NCBI GenBank assembly: GCA_023401595.1
Contig: JAEXDQ010000017.1
Span: 1-43,366 of the forward strand
Direction of reading: 5' to 3'
Source of the DNA: Spirochaetota bacterium
GTDB taxonomy: Bacteria > Spirochaetota > Spirochaetia > Sphaerochaetales > Sphaerochaetaceae
Length of the DNA stretch: 43,366 nucleotides
The translations under genes were made by a program, and so were the position numbers. Numbering within the stretch: the first letter of the stretch is position 1; every line of letters begins with the position of its first letter. Under the pieces are notes generated by a model. It was not told the origin of the DNA and made no database searches. It saw only the letters and a list, made by a program, of their open reading frames with translations. Of this stretch, positions 22,368 to 30,348 are shown one piece after another.

Positions 22368-23135
22368 TTACTTTTTCAGTCCTTTCACATACTCGGATAA
22401 AAAGCTTCCGTCGTCCGCTTCGATTGTTGGAGGGAGCAGGGAATCCATCAGTTTGTCAGGAATCTTCATGTCATCGACAATCAGAGGGGTTCGATAGGCA
22501 ATTTCGAATTCCAGCGCCTTTTTGACCGACGCGTCAAGGTTCCGCCCGTCCATCAGGTCTTCCAGATTATTCAGTATGCCGTCGCTTCTGCGAGCCAGCT
22601 CCTTGAGGAACAGTCCGAGCCGCAACGCTTGCTTTGTCTGCGACAGGCGTTTCACAGCTGTATCCATACTCGGGTCGGAAGCTGTTTTGCTATCCTTCTT
22701 GGGGGTGTCAGACATACGTTCGGCGTCCAAAACAGGCTGCTGCTCCAGGGGGGCTATGGCGGTCCTTCCGTCTTCCATGGTGTCCAGCAGGTAATCCGCC
22801 AGCAATCCAGCTGTCATTCTTCCACGTTTTGCGCCCGCTTTGAGCCACATGCCGCCCAACTTGTTGAAATTCCCGATCATGACGCTCACTTCTTGTTGTT
22901 GTAAAAGCTGTGCTTCAACGTCCGCGCACAACGGGTGATCGTCTTGTAGCAAAACCACATCGCCGGCCATGAAACGGGCGGACAGGCGTCTTGGCCAGGT
23001 GCTGACCTTGAGGCTTCCGTTATAGGATTTCCGTTTTCCTGTATCGAGCTCCACGATGCAAAGATAGTAGGCTTCCCTGTACAGCTCAAGTCCGACGGCT
23101 CGTTGGAACTTGATCGGGCGATAATTCTTTTCCAT
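22368..23135 (-). CDS. Unrecognised protein with an IS110-transposase-like N-terminal fold, 255 aa
   Basis: No named family is recognised. Residues 12-115 follow the order of the RNase-H-like (DEDD) domain of IS110-type transposases: VGLELYREAYYLCIVELDTGK (strands 1-2), GDVVLLQDDHPLCADVEAQLLQ (strand plus helix), EVSVMIGN, then KAGAKRGRMTAGLLADYLLD where IS110 has KTD..DA.LLA. The acidic residues expected there are replaced or missing, so it should be inactive as a transposase. A charged linker (130-160) leads to a helical C-terminal region (RLSQTKQALRLGLFLKELARR) unlike the IS110 C-terminus. The start at 23135 is the first ATG. It follows phoU on the same strand, with a structured gap between. 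The likeness is read by eye only. Confidence 0.7.
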   Translation of the reverse strand: MEKNYRPIKFQRAVGLELYREAYYLCIVELDTGKRKSYNGSLKVSTWPRRLSARFMAGDVVLLQDDHPLCADVEAQLLQQQEVSVMIGNFNKLGGMWLKAGAKRGRMTAGLLADYLLDTMEDGRTAIAPLEQQPVLDAERMSDTPKKDSKTASDPSMDTAVKRLSQTKQALRLGLFLKELARRSDGILNNLEDLMDGRNLDASVKKALEFEIAYRTPLIVDDMKIPDKLMDSLLPPTIEADDGSFLSEYVKGLKK

Positions 23136-23195
23136 AGTGGAGACGTTATGGTAAGAGCTGACACCATGCTAGTGGTAATCAAAAAAAGAAGACCA

Positions 23196-23255
23196 GCGCA
23201 GGCATCTTATGGACTTGGCTGAAAAAACGACGACCAAGAGAAAAGACGCCTGCGC
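23196..23255 (-). terminator. Nested hairpin after phoU, possible terminator of the pst operon
   Basis: Outer arms GCGCAGGC/GCCTGCGC extend through TCTT/AAGA, and an inner CTTGG/CCAAG pair sits inside. On the minus strand the structure is followed after about eleven bases by a run of seven T (plus-strand A at 23181-23187). It could also be a structured small RNA. Confidence 0.5.
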
Positions 23256-23285
23256 AACAAGATACATTCAAAAACAACATCGACC

Positions 23286-23300
23286 GACCTCGGCGAGGTC
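23286..23300. repeat. 15-bp palindrome after phoU
   Basis: GACCTCG-G-CGAGGTC is a perfect palindrome about 80 bases past the phoU stop. It may be a second hairpin in the 3' region of the operon. Confidence 0.45.
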
Positions 23301-23378
23301 CGCAATCGATTACTGCCGATAGTCTCTACGACGCTGACGCGCCGATAGGCTTCCGTTCCTGACGGCGGAGGAAGGAAA

Positions 23379-24044
23379 TCAGTTCAGATCAGGCTTCACG
23401 CCGGCCGCCATATAGACTATCCATGAACAGATGGTGGTGACGTGATCTCCCAACCGCTCCATTTCCTTTGCGATATAGAAGTAATTGTACAGATCCTCCC
23501 GTTGTTTCGCATCCTTGGGTTCTTCGGCTAAGATCAGGAGGTTGATCTGCTTACGGCGCTCATCGATATCGTCGTCCATCGCAGCTACTTTACGGGCCAT
23601 GTCCGCATCGTTCGCAATCAGCGCATCGACGGCGCAACGGGTCATTTTCGCATCGGCCAAAGCCATATCGGCGATGGCATCGACGATCTTATGGTCAGCG
23701 GTCCCTACCGTGGTCTGTACCGCGAGTTTGGCGAGGTGCGCCGCATGGTCTCCCATCCGTTCCAAACTGGTGACAATCTTGAGTCCCGCTATCACCTGCC
23801 TCATGTAGTGTCCATAAGGGGCTTCACTGATCAACAGTCTCACCCCGTCGGACTCAATGAGGTCGCGCATCTGGTCGATGAAATAGTCATCCGACACAAC
23901 TTTTTCCGCCAACGCTTCGTCATGGTTCTTGAAAGCATGCATCGCCTGATAAATGGACTCTTCCACTCTATTGACCATCTGTATAAGCAATTCATGAAAG
24001 AACTGAAGCTTGTCGTCCAATTGGTATTTCTTTGCATTCATCAT
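23379..24044 (-). CDS. phoU: Phosphate regulon protein PhoU, 221 aa
   Basis: PhoU links the Pst transporter to PhoR and represses the regulon when phosphate is plentiful. It is an all-helical protein with two three-helix PhoU repeats. Each repeat has a metal-binding E/D-rich motif: LERMGDHAAHLAKLA in the first and MERLGDHVTTICSWIVYM in the second. Length fits the family. AAGGAG precedes a double ATG (24044 and 24041); the second has the better spacing. It is the last gene of the pst operon but is separated from pstB by a 330-base gap filled mainly with an 11-bp tandem array. Confidence 0.94.
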   Translation of the reverse strand: MMNAKKYQLDDKLQFFHELLIQMVNRVEESIYQAMHAFKNHDEALAEKVVSDDYFIDQMRDLIESDGVRLLISEAPYGHYMRQVIAGLKIVTSLERMGDHAAHLAKLAVQTTVGTADHKIVDAIADMALADAKMTRCAVDALIANDADMARKVAAMDDDIDERRKQINLLILAEEPKDAKQREDLYNYFYIAKEMERLGDHVTTICSWIVYMAAGVKPDLN

Positions 24045-24063
24045 TTTTCTCCTTTTGCCTTCT

Positions 24064-24316
24064 AGGGTCGCTTTAGGCTCAACTTAGGCTCAACTTAGGC
24101 TCAACTTAGGCTCACTCAGTGGTCAATCTAGGCTCACTTGGTGGTCAACCTAGGCTCACTTGGTGGTCAACCTAGGCTCACTCAGTGGTCAACTTAAGCT
24201 CACTCAGTGGTCAACTCAGGCTCACTCGGTGGTCAACCCAGGCTCACTCGGTGGTCAACCCAGGCTCACTTAGTGGTCAACTTAAGCTCACTCAGTGGTC
24301 AACCTAGGGTCGCCTT
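24064..24316. repeat. Array of 23 contiguous 11-bp units between pstB and phoU
   Basis: The array is 253 bp, exactly 23 x 11, without slippage. Unit order from the left: agggtcgcttt; three copies of aggctcaactt; nine 22-bp double units of the form AGGCTCACTYR + GTGGTCAAYYY (first base pairs sometimes AAG); then agggtcgcctt. All 23 units have TC at positions 5-6, 21 have TCA, and only the two outermost have TCG. No spacers occur. The TCA cores lie on the plus strand with the same 11-bp phasing as the two PHO-like boxes in this window. Confidence 0.95.
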
Positions 24317-24372
24317 GCCATTTCGGACAGCTCCCCGCGGCAGGCAGGTCGTGTATTCCGTGTAGCTCCGTA

Positions 24373-25155
24373 TCAACCGAACTTGCCGGAGATATAGTCT
24401 TCGGTGCGCTTGTCCTTGGGGTTGAAGAACAGTTCAGCGGTGTCGCCGTACTCCACGAGGAAACCGCAGCGGTTTTCATCGATAAGAAAAAAGGCCGTCT
24501 TGTCGGAGACGCGGGACGCCTGCTGCATGTTGTGGGTGACTACGACGATCGTGTACCGTTGCTTCAGCTCGGTCATCAGCTCCTCGATGCGGGCGGTGGA
24601 AATCGGGTCGAGGGCGCTGGTAGGTTCATCCATCAGCACGACGTCGGGATTCACCGCCAAGGTGCGGGCGATACATAGACGCTGCTGCTGCCCACCGGAG
24701 AGGCTCAGCGCATTCTTGTGGAGCCGGTCCTTCACTTCATCCCACAAAGCGGCCTGCGCAAGGCTCCGTTCGACAATTTCGTTCAATTCGGCCTTGGGCG
24801 GCCTGCCATGGAGACGGGGACCGTAAGCCACGTTGTCATAGATGCTCATAGGAAACGGATTGGGCTTCTGGAACACCATGCCGACCCTTCGGCGTAGTTC
24901 CATCGTATCGTAGTCCTTGTAGATGTCATGACCGTCGAAAATGACGTCGCCAGTGATGCGTACATTGTCGATCAAGTCGTTCATCCGGTCGAGGACACGG
25001 AGGAACGTGGACTTGCCGCAGCCGGACGGACCAATGAACGCCGTGACGGTGTTGGGGTCTATGGCGAGGGACACCTGCTTCAACGCATGCGTCGGCCCAT
25101 ACCACAGATCCAAGCCGGAGACATCGAACAGATGTCCGTTTGTATATTCAACCAT
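24373..25155 (-). CDS. pstB: Phosphate ABC transporter ATPase PstB, 260 aa
   Basis: Energises phosphate import through PstC/PstA. Motifs: Walker A GPSGCGKST, Q-loop FQKPNPFPMSIYDNVAYGPRLHG (the PstB-specific KPNPFP), signature LSLSGGQQQRLCIARTLA, Walker B VVLMDEPTSALDP and switch THNM. The C-terminal AFFLIDENRCGFLVEYGDTAELFFNPKDKRTEDYISGKFG is the usual PstB end. GAGGG precedes ATG 25155, which overlaps the pstA stop by eight bases, so the two are coupled. Confidence 0.97.
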   Translation of the reverse strand: MVEYTNGHLFDVSGLDLWYGPTHALKQVSLAIDPNTVTAFIGPSGCGKSTFLRVLDRMNDLIDNVRITGDVIFDGHDIYKDYDTMELRRRVGMVFQKPNPFPMSIYDNVAYGPRLHGRPPKAELNEIVERSLAQAALWDEVKDRLHKNALSLSGGQQQRLCIARTLAVNPDVVLMDEPTSALDPISTARIEELMTELKQRYTIVVVTHNMQQASRVSDKTAFFLIDENRCGFLVEYGDTAELFFNPKDKRTEDYISGKFG

Positions 25156-26725
25156 TGTCTTTCCCTCTTTGTTTGCGGGATGATGAAGTCATCAGCGCCC
25201 GCGCTATGAAATTGATCGTCAGCACCACCACGACCAGAACCAAGGCCGAAGCGAACGCACGGTCGAACGACTGCCCTTCGGTAATCGTCAGATAGATATG
25301 CATCGCAAGCACTCTCGACGAACTGGTAAGGCTTTTCACGAAGTCGGTGGAGGAACCGATTGTATAGATCAACGCGGCAGTCTCACCGACCGCACGGCCG
25401 ATGGCGAGGATGATACCGGTGGTGATTCCGTTCGACGCCGCGGGAAGTACGACCTTCCAGATCGTCTCAATCCGGGTGGACCCCAGACCGATGCTCGCCT
25501 CCCTCAACGAGCGATCCACGGAATGGATGGCCTCCTCGCTGGTACGGATGATCGTCGGTAGGATCATCAGCGCGACCGTCAACGTCCCGCTGATCAGAGA
25601 GAAGCTCCATCCGAACAACTGTACGAACACCAGCAGGCCGAACAAGCCGAAAATGATCGACGGTATGCCCGCCAGCACATCGATACCGGCGCGGATGATG
25701 GAGGCCAGCCTCCCCTTCTTCGCATATTCGACAAGATATACCGCCGCGGCGATACCCAGAGGCCCCGCGATCAACGTGGTCAACAACACCATGACGAATG
25801 TGTTGCCGATGATCGTCAGTATACCGCCGTACTTGCCGGATTCCACCGTCTTGCCCGTCAGGTAGGCCCAGGTTATGTTCGGGCCCCTGTCGATCCGCTC
25901 CAGCTTCAGCAAATCTATCGGCACACCCTGCTGCAAGGCCTGATAATACGCCGAAGCCGGCAGCAACGCCACGGCGCCGTCGATGGAAGCCAGAGCCGAT
26001 ACGGCATCATCCATGGAGGATGCCGAAGACGTATCAAGCAACGTCACAGGGATATCGCCGCCATTGAGTTCGGACCAGTCGGTGATTCTACCGTCTAGCA
26101 GACCGACAGCTTGCTCCATGGACAACGTCCCGACCCGATTGTTGTCGTACAAAGCCGTAACAGCCGGATTGGCCGCGACTACATAGGAATCAAGGACGGG
26201 AACCAGAAACCCCTTGGGCGCGGCCTTTCCGTCGGGACCCCCTGCGAGAACCACCACCGAACCGTCTTGTCGCCTCCCCTGTTCCAATACACGCTCCCTG
26301 GACGCGATGACGGCCCCGCGCTCCGCGAGCTGCTGAGGCGAGATGCAGAGCATGGCAGCAAGGTCATCGACCGCGTCCTCATCGACATACAAGAAAAACA
26401 CAGCGTCGGTCGAACTGATTCTACGGAGCGAAGAAACCTTGCCGACCGCCATATTCTGCAATGTGAACCAGGAAAGATGCTTGAGATTGGATTTCTTGTT
26501 GGCAAGGATCGTCACCGGCGGCTGGGGCGACCTGATACCGGCCTTTTCCATGATGGCGGCGGGCACGACATCGCTTTCAGTCCGTTCACTTTTATAGACG
26601 CCGCGGTAGGCCAGGTACCCGATGATCAGCACCAGCAGGCCGACGGCGAAAAAAGAAAGACCCTTGATAACGCCAAGGGCAATCGCATTGGTCGCCCGCT
26701 TCCGCTGATTGAAATTCATCGACAT
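25148..26725 (-). CDS. pstA: Phosphate ABC transporter permease PstA with a large PstS-like insertion, 525 aa
   Basis: Ordinary PstA proteins are about 280-300 residues. Here the first membrane helix (about 20-42) is followed by about 255 residues before the permease core resumes at GILTIIGNTFVMVLL (301 onward), which has the normal core including the coupling loop SIGLGSTRIETIWKVVLPAA. The insertion is extracytoplasmic by topology. Part of it resembles PstS of the same operon: LDSYVVAAN (179-186) with LDGLSVAVN, and LSMEQAVGLLDGRITDWSELNGG (201-223) with LSMAQLASIFAGEITNWKDVGG, in the same order and close spacing. GGAGG lies seven bases before ATG 26725, two bases after the pstC stop. Confidence 0.95.
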   Translation of the reverse strand: MSMNFNQRKRATNAIALGVIKGLSFFAVGLLVLIIGYLAYRGVYKSERTESDVVPAAIMEKAGIRSPQPPVTILANKKSNLKHLSWFTLQNMAVGKVSSLRRISSTDAVFFLYVDEDAVDDLAAMLCISPQQLAERGAVIASRERVLEQGRRQDGSVVVLAGGPDGKAAPKGFLVPVLDSYVVAANPAVTALYDNNRVGTLSMEQAVGLLDGRITDWSELNGGDIPVTLLDTSSASSMDDAVSALASIDGAVALLPASAYYQALQQGVPIDLLKLERIDRGPNITWAYLTGKTVESGKYGGILTIIGNTFVMVLLTTLIAGPLGIAAAVYLVEYAKKGRLASIIRAGIDVLAGIPSIIFGLFGLLVFVQLFGWSFSLISGTLTVALMILPTIIRTSEEAIHSVDRSLREASIGLGSTRIETIWKVVLPAASNGITTGIILAIGRAVGETAALIYTIGSSTDFVKSLTSSSRVLAMHIYLTITEGQSFDRAFASALVLVVVVLTINFIARALMTSSSRKQRGKDNG

Positions 26726-26727
26726 GG

Positions 26728-27621
26728 CTAGGCCTCCATCCGGCTATGGCGGGAAATCGACACCACCATCAGGTTCAAGACGAGGATGAACACGAACAGC
26801 AGCATGGCCGTAGCGAACAACGCCGACATATGGGTTCCTTCCGCATAGCTCATGTCAGTCACGATATTCATCGTAAGGGTTCGTCCCATCGAAACCGGAG
26901 AAACCGGGAAAATCGGGGCGTTGCCCCCCACCAGCAATACCGCGGTGGTCTCTCCGATCGCCCGCCCCAGTCCGAGTACGACCGAGGTGATGATCCCCGA
27001 CCTCGACGCCGGCACGATGACGCGGCTGATGGTCTGCCAGGACGTAGCGCCCATCGCCACGGAGGCATGCCGTAGCTCCTGGCCGACGGCACGGATCGAG
27101 ACTTCGCTGACATTGATGATCGTCGGCAGAATCATGATTGCAAGGATGATCGAAGCCGCCAACAGGCTGTAGCCGTTGCCGCCGAAAATATTGCGGACGG
27201 CAGGCACGATCACCGCGATACCGAACAAACCATAGATGATCGACGGTATCCCCGCAAGCAGTTCTATTGAACTTCTCAGAAGGCCGGCGATCTTCCCTTT
27301 CGCGAATTCCGCAAGATATATCGCCGAAGCCAGAGCGATCGGAGTGGCGAACAGCAAGGCCAGGAACGTCACGACCACGCTGGCCACCACGAACGACCCG
27401 ATCCCATAGGTCGGAGGTGCGCCGGATGGACGCCAATCGGTCGAGAACAGGAAGCTGGAGACCGGAATGTCGCCGAACATAGGAAGCCCCTGTTGGAAGA
27501 TGAACAAACTGATAAGCAAAACCGTCGCCACGGATACCAAAGCGCAGAGCAGCAGGAATATCCTGCCACTCCGTTCCTTGAAACTCCGGGCCCGGCTACT
27601 GTAGAGCAAACCGTTTCCCAT
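26728..27621 (-). CDS. pstC: Phosphate ABC transporter permease PstC, 297 aa
   Basis: Six membrane segments with the PstC pattern: RSGRIFLLLCALVSVATVLLISLFIF first, then FATPIALASAIYLAEFA, LLAGIPSIIYGLFG, ILAIMILPTIINVSE, and the coupling loop ELRHASVAMGATSWQTISRVIVPAS followed by GLGRAIGETTAVLLVGGN. The ATG at 27621 lies two bases past the pstS stop without a good Shine-Dalgarno, which suggests translation coupled to pstS; the longer frame from 27726 overlaps pstS and has no homology. Only short extracytoplasmic loops are present, unlike its partner PstA. Confidence 0.95.
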   Translation of the reverse strand: MGNGLLYSSRARSFKERSGRIFLLLCALVSVATVLLISLFIFQQGLPMFGDIPVSSFLFSTDWRPSGAPPTYGIGSFVVASVVVTFLALLFATPIALASAIYLAEFAKGKIAGLLRSSIELLAGIPSIIYGLFGIAVIVPAVRNIFGGNGYSLLAASIILAIMILPTIINVSEVSIRAVGQELRHASVAMGATSWQTISRVIVPASRSGIITSVVLGLGRAIGETTAVLLVGGNAPIFPVSPVSMGRTLTMNIVTDMSYAEGTHMSALFATAMLLFVFILVLNLMVVSISRHSRMEA

Positions 27622-27625
27622 GATA

Positions 27626-28480
27626 CTAGTTGAGGGGGATGAATTCGCTTTCCAGCACGATAGCCTGCCCCTTGGCCGAAAGGAGGAAATCCACGAAATC
27701 CTTCTCGACGCTTGGCTGCAACGCACCCTTGCTCACCACATAAAGCTGCCTGCTGATCGGGTAGCTGCCGCTCTTCACAGTCTCGGAAGCGGGGGCGACG
27801 CCATCGATCGTCAGAATCTTTCCACCGGCTTCGGTGATGATGTGGTTGAACGCCATGCCGATGTAGCCGATGGAATTCGGGGTGGAAGCAATCTTCGCCG
27901 CCAGCTCGCCGTTCTCACGGGCCACGATGGCGTTCACGCTCGCCGCCTTCTTCTGCGAGTCAAGGACGATCTCCTTGAAAGAACCGTAGGTACCGCTGGT
28001 CTCGTCGCGGACGATCAGCTCGATCTTGGCGTCCTTCCCGCCGACATCCTTCCAGTTGGTGATCTCGCCGGCGAAAATCGAGGCAAGCTGCGCCATGCTC
28101 AGATTGGAGATGGAAACGGAACTGTTGACGGCGACGCTCAACCCGTCGAGCGCGATCGTGGTGGTAACCAGGCCGGCTTCGGTTTCAGAGGACTTGAGTT
28201 CACGGCTGGAACCGGCGAGGGAAAGCGTACCTTCCTGCAACTGCTTGATGCCGACTGAAGAACCGAGCGTTTCATAGCTGATCTTTACGCCGGAAGTACC
28301 GGCCTCGAACACGGGAATCGCACTGTTGATGATCGGCGCGACCGTGGAAGAACCTCCGAATGTGTAGTTCTTTGTGACGACGGGTGCGGAAGCCGTCTTG
28401 GATTCGCTGCTTCCCTGGGCAAAACCCGCGGCAATGGACAACACGCATACCATTGCGATCATGATCATTTTCTTTTTCAT
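27626..28480 (-). CDS. pstS: Phosphate-binding protein PstS, 284 aa
   Basis: The periplasmic receptor of the Pst system. A signal peptide (KKKMIMIAMVCVLSIAAGFAQ) lacks a proper lipobox Cys, so the protein is probably soluble or anchored by an uncleaved end. Phosphate-contact motifs are seen: FGGSSTVAPI (41-50), ETLGSSVGIKQL (70-81), AGSSRELK (89-96) and VRDETSGTYGSFKEI (157-171). The C-terminus (FVDFLLSAKGQAIV) is the typical lobe-1 helix. The gene heads the operon, with a PHO-like direct repeat upstream. Confidence 0.95.
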   Translation of the reverse strand: MKKKMIMIAMVCVLSIAAGFAQGSSESKTASAPVVTKNYTFGGSSTVAPIINSAIPVFEAGTSGVKISYETLGSSVGIKQLQEGTLSLAGSSRELKSSETEAGLVTTTIALDGLSVAVNSSVSISNLSMAQLASIFAGEITNWKDVGGKDAKIELIVRDETSGTYGSFKEIVLDSQKKAASVNAIVARENGELAAKIASTPNSIGYIGMAFNHIITEAGGKILTIDGVAPASETVKSGSYPISRQLYVVSKGALQPSVEKDFVDFLLSAKGQAIVLESEFIPLN

Positions 28481-28543
28481 TTTAACATTCCTCCGTAAGA
28501 TGGCTACACCCTACAGCCGACATGCTAAAAAACCTTCATGAAA

Positions 28544-28561
28544 GTGTGAAAAAAGTATGAA
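28544..28561 (-). promoter_or_regulatory. PHO-box-like direct repeat upstream of pstS
   Basis: On the minus strand TTCATACTTTT and TTCACAC form two half-sites with TCA cores 11 bp apart, 64 bases before the pstS start. The block is nearly the same as the box before phoB. Confidence 0.7.
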
Positions 28562-28675
28562 TTTGACGACGGTCGTCCAAGAAAAGCCGCACATCCGCAC
28601 CATTTTCAAGGAGGAAAAGAAAAGTACCCGACAAGAGGACGCCTCCACCCCGTTTGCGGCCGGCTCACGCAAAAC

Positions 28676-28692
28676 CTGACACAATTTGTCAG
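28676..28692. promoter_or_regulatory. Palindromic operator upstream of the WYL regulator
   Basis: CTGACA-CAATT-TGTCAG is a perfect 6-5-6 palindrome about 90 bases upstream of the start at 28784. A TAATAT 19 bases after its first arm could be a -10 box, which would place the palindrome over the -35 region and suggest autoregulation. Confidence 0.5.
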
Positions 28693-28783
28693 ATTCATGC
28701 TAATATCCTGATTCAGGAAGCACTTGTCCACAGCTTCGCATGAACGGCACAGGAGGCTCCATCATATAAAAGGGGAATGACCG

Positions 28784-29689
28784 ATGGCTTCAGACAGATT
28801 GTTCCAGATCGTATACGCCCTGCTTGCGAAAGGTACTGTCACCGCATCGGAACTGGCGGCTCAGCTTGAAGTCTCCACACGGACGATCTACCGGGATATC
28901 GAGGCGCTCAGCGAAGCGGGGATACCTGTGTATGCTACCCAGGGAAAAGGCGGGGGGATCTCGATCCTTGAGAACTATGTCCTGCAAAAGTCGCTTGTCA
29001 CCGAAACCGAACAGCAACAGATATTGTTCGCGATCAAAGGCCTGGCGTCGACCTCCATCATCGACACGGAAAAGCTCCTGACGAAACTCGGGGCATTATT
29101 CAAACAGCGGGACATGGATTGGATTGAAATCGACTATACCAGATGGGGAAACGGACAGCACGACAGGCGCAAGCTTGAACAGCTCAAGACCGGAATCCTT
29201 GAACGACGATGCCTCACCTTCTCCTATTTCAATTCGGAGGGTATCGGTAGTGAACGGAAAGTAAAACCGACTAAGCTCCTCTATAAAGCCAAAGCATGGT
29301 ATCTCCAGGCGTTCTGTCTGGAAAAACAGGACTACAGGATGTTCAAGGTCAATAGAATCCGGAATCTGGCGTTGTCGCAGGAACGGTTTGACGAGCTTCC
29401 TCAATCGGTGATAGCCCCCCAGACGGATTCGCCAAAGGAGCTTGTGGAACTCGTCCTGCGCTTTTCTCCGTCCGCGGCATATCGCGTATATGATGAATTC
29501 GATGATGCCCTCATAGAAAGGCAACCAGACGGTTCTTTCATCGTCACCGTGGAATTTCCTTTCGACAATTGGGTCTGCGGCTGGTTACTGTCGTTCGGAA
29601 CCTCGGTCGAGGTTCTGGAACCCATGCCATTACGCGGGCTTATCGTAGACAAGGCGCGCGATATTATCGACATGTATGGGAAAAACTGA
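28784..29689 (+). CDS. HTH-WYL domain transcriptional regulator (YafY family), 301 aa
   Basis: An N-terminal winged helix of the HTH_11 type (LFQIVYALLAKGTVTASELAAQLEVSTRTIYRDIEALSEAGIPVYATQGKGGGISIL) is followed by a WYL domain. The W-Y-L-equivalent residues are in AKAWYLQAFCLEKQDYRMFKVNRI (about 175-200), and a C-terminal WCX-like extension ends in IVDKARDIIDMYGKN. WYL domains bind nucleic-acid or nucleotide ligands and often respond to DNA damage or stress. It sits beside two superoxide reductase genes, but no operon or shared site links it to them. No strong Shine-Dalgarno is seen before ATG 28784. Confidence 0.92.
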   Translation: MASDRLFQIVYALLAKGTVTASELAAQLEVSTRTIYRDIEALSEAGIPVYATQGKGGGISILENYVLQKSLVTETEQQQILFAIKGLASTSIIDTEKLLTKLGALFKQRDMDWIEIDYTRWGNGQHDRRKLEQLKTGILERRCLTFSYFNSEGIGSERKVKPTKLLYKAKAWYLQAFCLEKQDYRMFKVNRIRNLALSQERFDELPQSVIAPQTDSPKELVELVLRFSPSAAYRVYDEFDDALIERQPDGSFIVTVEFPFDNWVCGWLLSFGTSVEVLEPMPLRGLIVDKARDIIDMYGKN

Positions 29690-29877
29690 CAATTTCCGTC
29701 CCGGAGCATGAACACAGGGCGTGACAGCACGGCGCAACGCCATGCCACGTTCCGAAGACCAGAGACAGGCGAAGCATCTGGGCGACACGCATATCGTACC
29801 GGTGTCGCCAGAGAGGGTAAGGACGGCGCAAGGGACGCCAACGCAGGCAGGCCGAAACGACGTCCCGACGCCTTCGC

Positions 29878-30261
29878 TTATTTCTCCAGTTCAATTTTCC
29901 AGAGGCCGTGGAGATTGCAGTATTCATACACCGCGAGGACATCCCCCTCGTTGCAGAACATCTCCTCAGGCTTCTCACAGGGCTTCAGGTTCTTGCGTTT
30001 GATTCCCTGTTTGGTTTCAACGGCGATCCATTGAATATAATGTTCATCGGTCATCGGATGAGGAACCGAACCGATCTTCACTTCGATCTCATTGTCGCGG
30101 ACATCTACTACGGGAACATGCTTTTCCTTCGCACCGTCGCTGGTATTGGCCTTGAGCTCTACCATCGGCTTTCCGCAACAGACCAACTGGCCGCCGCCGT
30201 TGTTGATCAGCTCAACGATATTCCCGCATTCCGAACATCTGAAGAATTTTACTCTATCCAT
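29878..30261 (-). CDS. dfx: Desulfoferrodoxin / superoxide reductase, 127 aa (copy 1)
   Basis: It reduces superoxide to peroxide without making oxygen, protecting anaerobes. The N-terminal desulforedoxin part binds a rubredoxin-like iron with CSEC (CxxC) and VCCGKP (CC). The C-terminal catalytic part has the His ligands in EKHVP, HPMTDEHYIQWI and the Cys-His pair in EYCNLHGLWK. ATG 30261 has GGGAG seven bases upstream. It is a paralogue of the gene at 30740, and the two are transcribed divergently. It probably takes electrons from rubredoxin, which is not encoded in this window. Confidence 0.95.
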   Translation of the reverse strand: MDRVKFFRCSECGNIVELINNGGGQLVCCGKPMVELKANTSDGAKEKHVPVVDVRDNEIEVKIGSVPHPMTDEHYIQWIAVETKQGIKRKNLKPCEKPEEMFCNEGDVLAVYEYCNLHGLWKIELEK

Positions 30262-30264
30262 CAA

Positions 30265-30348
30265 ACAACTCCCCTTCGGCCTGTAGCCGAAAAATAATTT
30301 CTTATGTACGAAGGTACCGAATCACGATGAAAACGGAAAGTGACAAAA
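30265..30348. other. Upstream region of desulfoferrodoxin copy 1
   Basis: A GTAC-GAAG-GTAC inverted repeat lies near 30304. No PerR-type box is apparent. Confidence 0.3.

Larger units (their letters stand above)
28481..28783. other. Divergent regulatory region between pstS and the WYL gene
   Basis: Contains the pst PHO-like box (28544-28561) and the palindrome upstream of the WYL gene (28676-28692). No gene is seen. Confidence 0.6.

Noticed and set aside
24064..24316. CRISPR array
   Set aside because: Units are contiguous with no spacers, only 11 bp long, and there are no cas genes.
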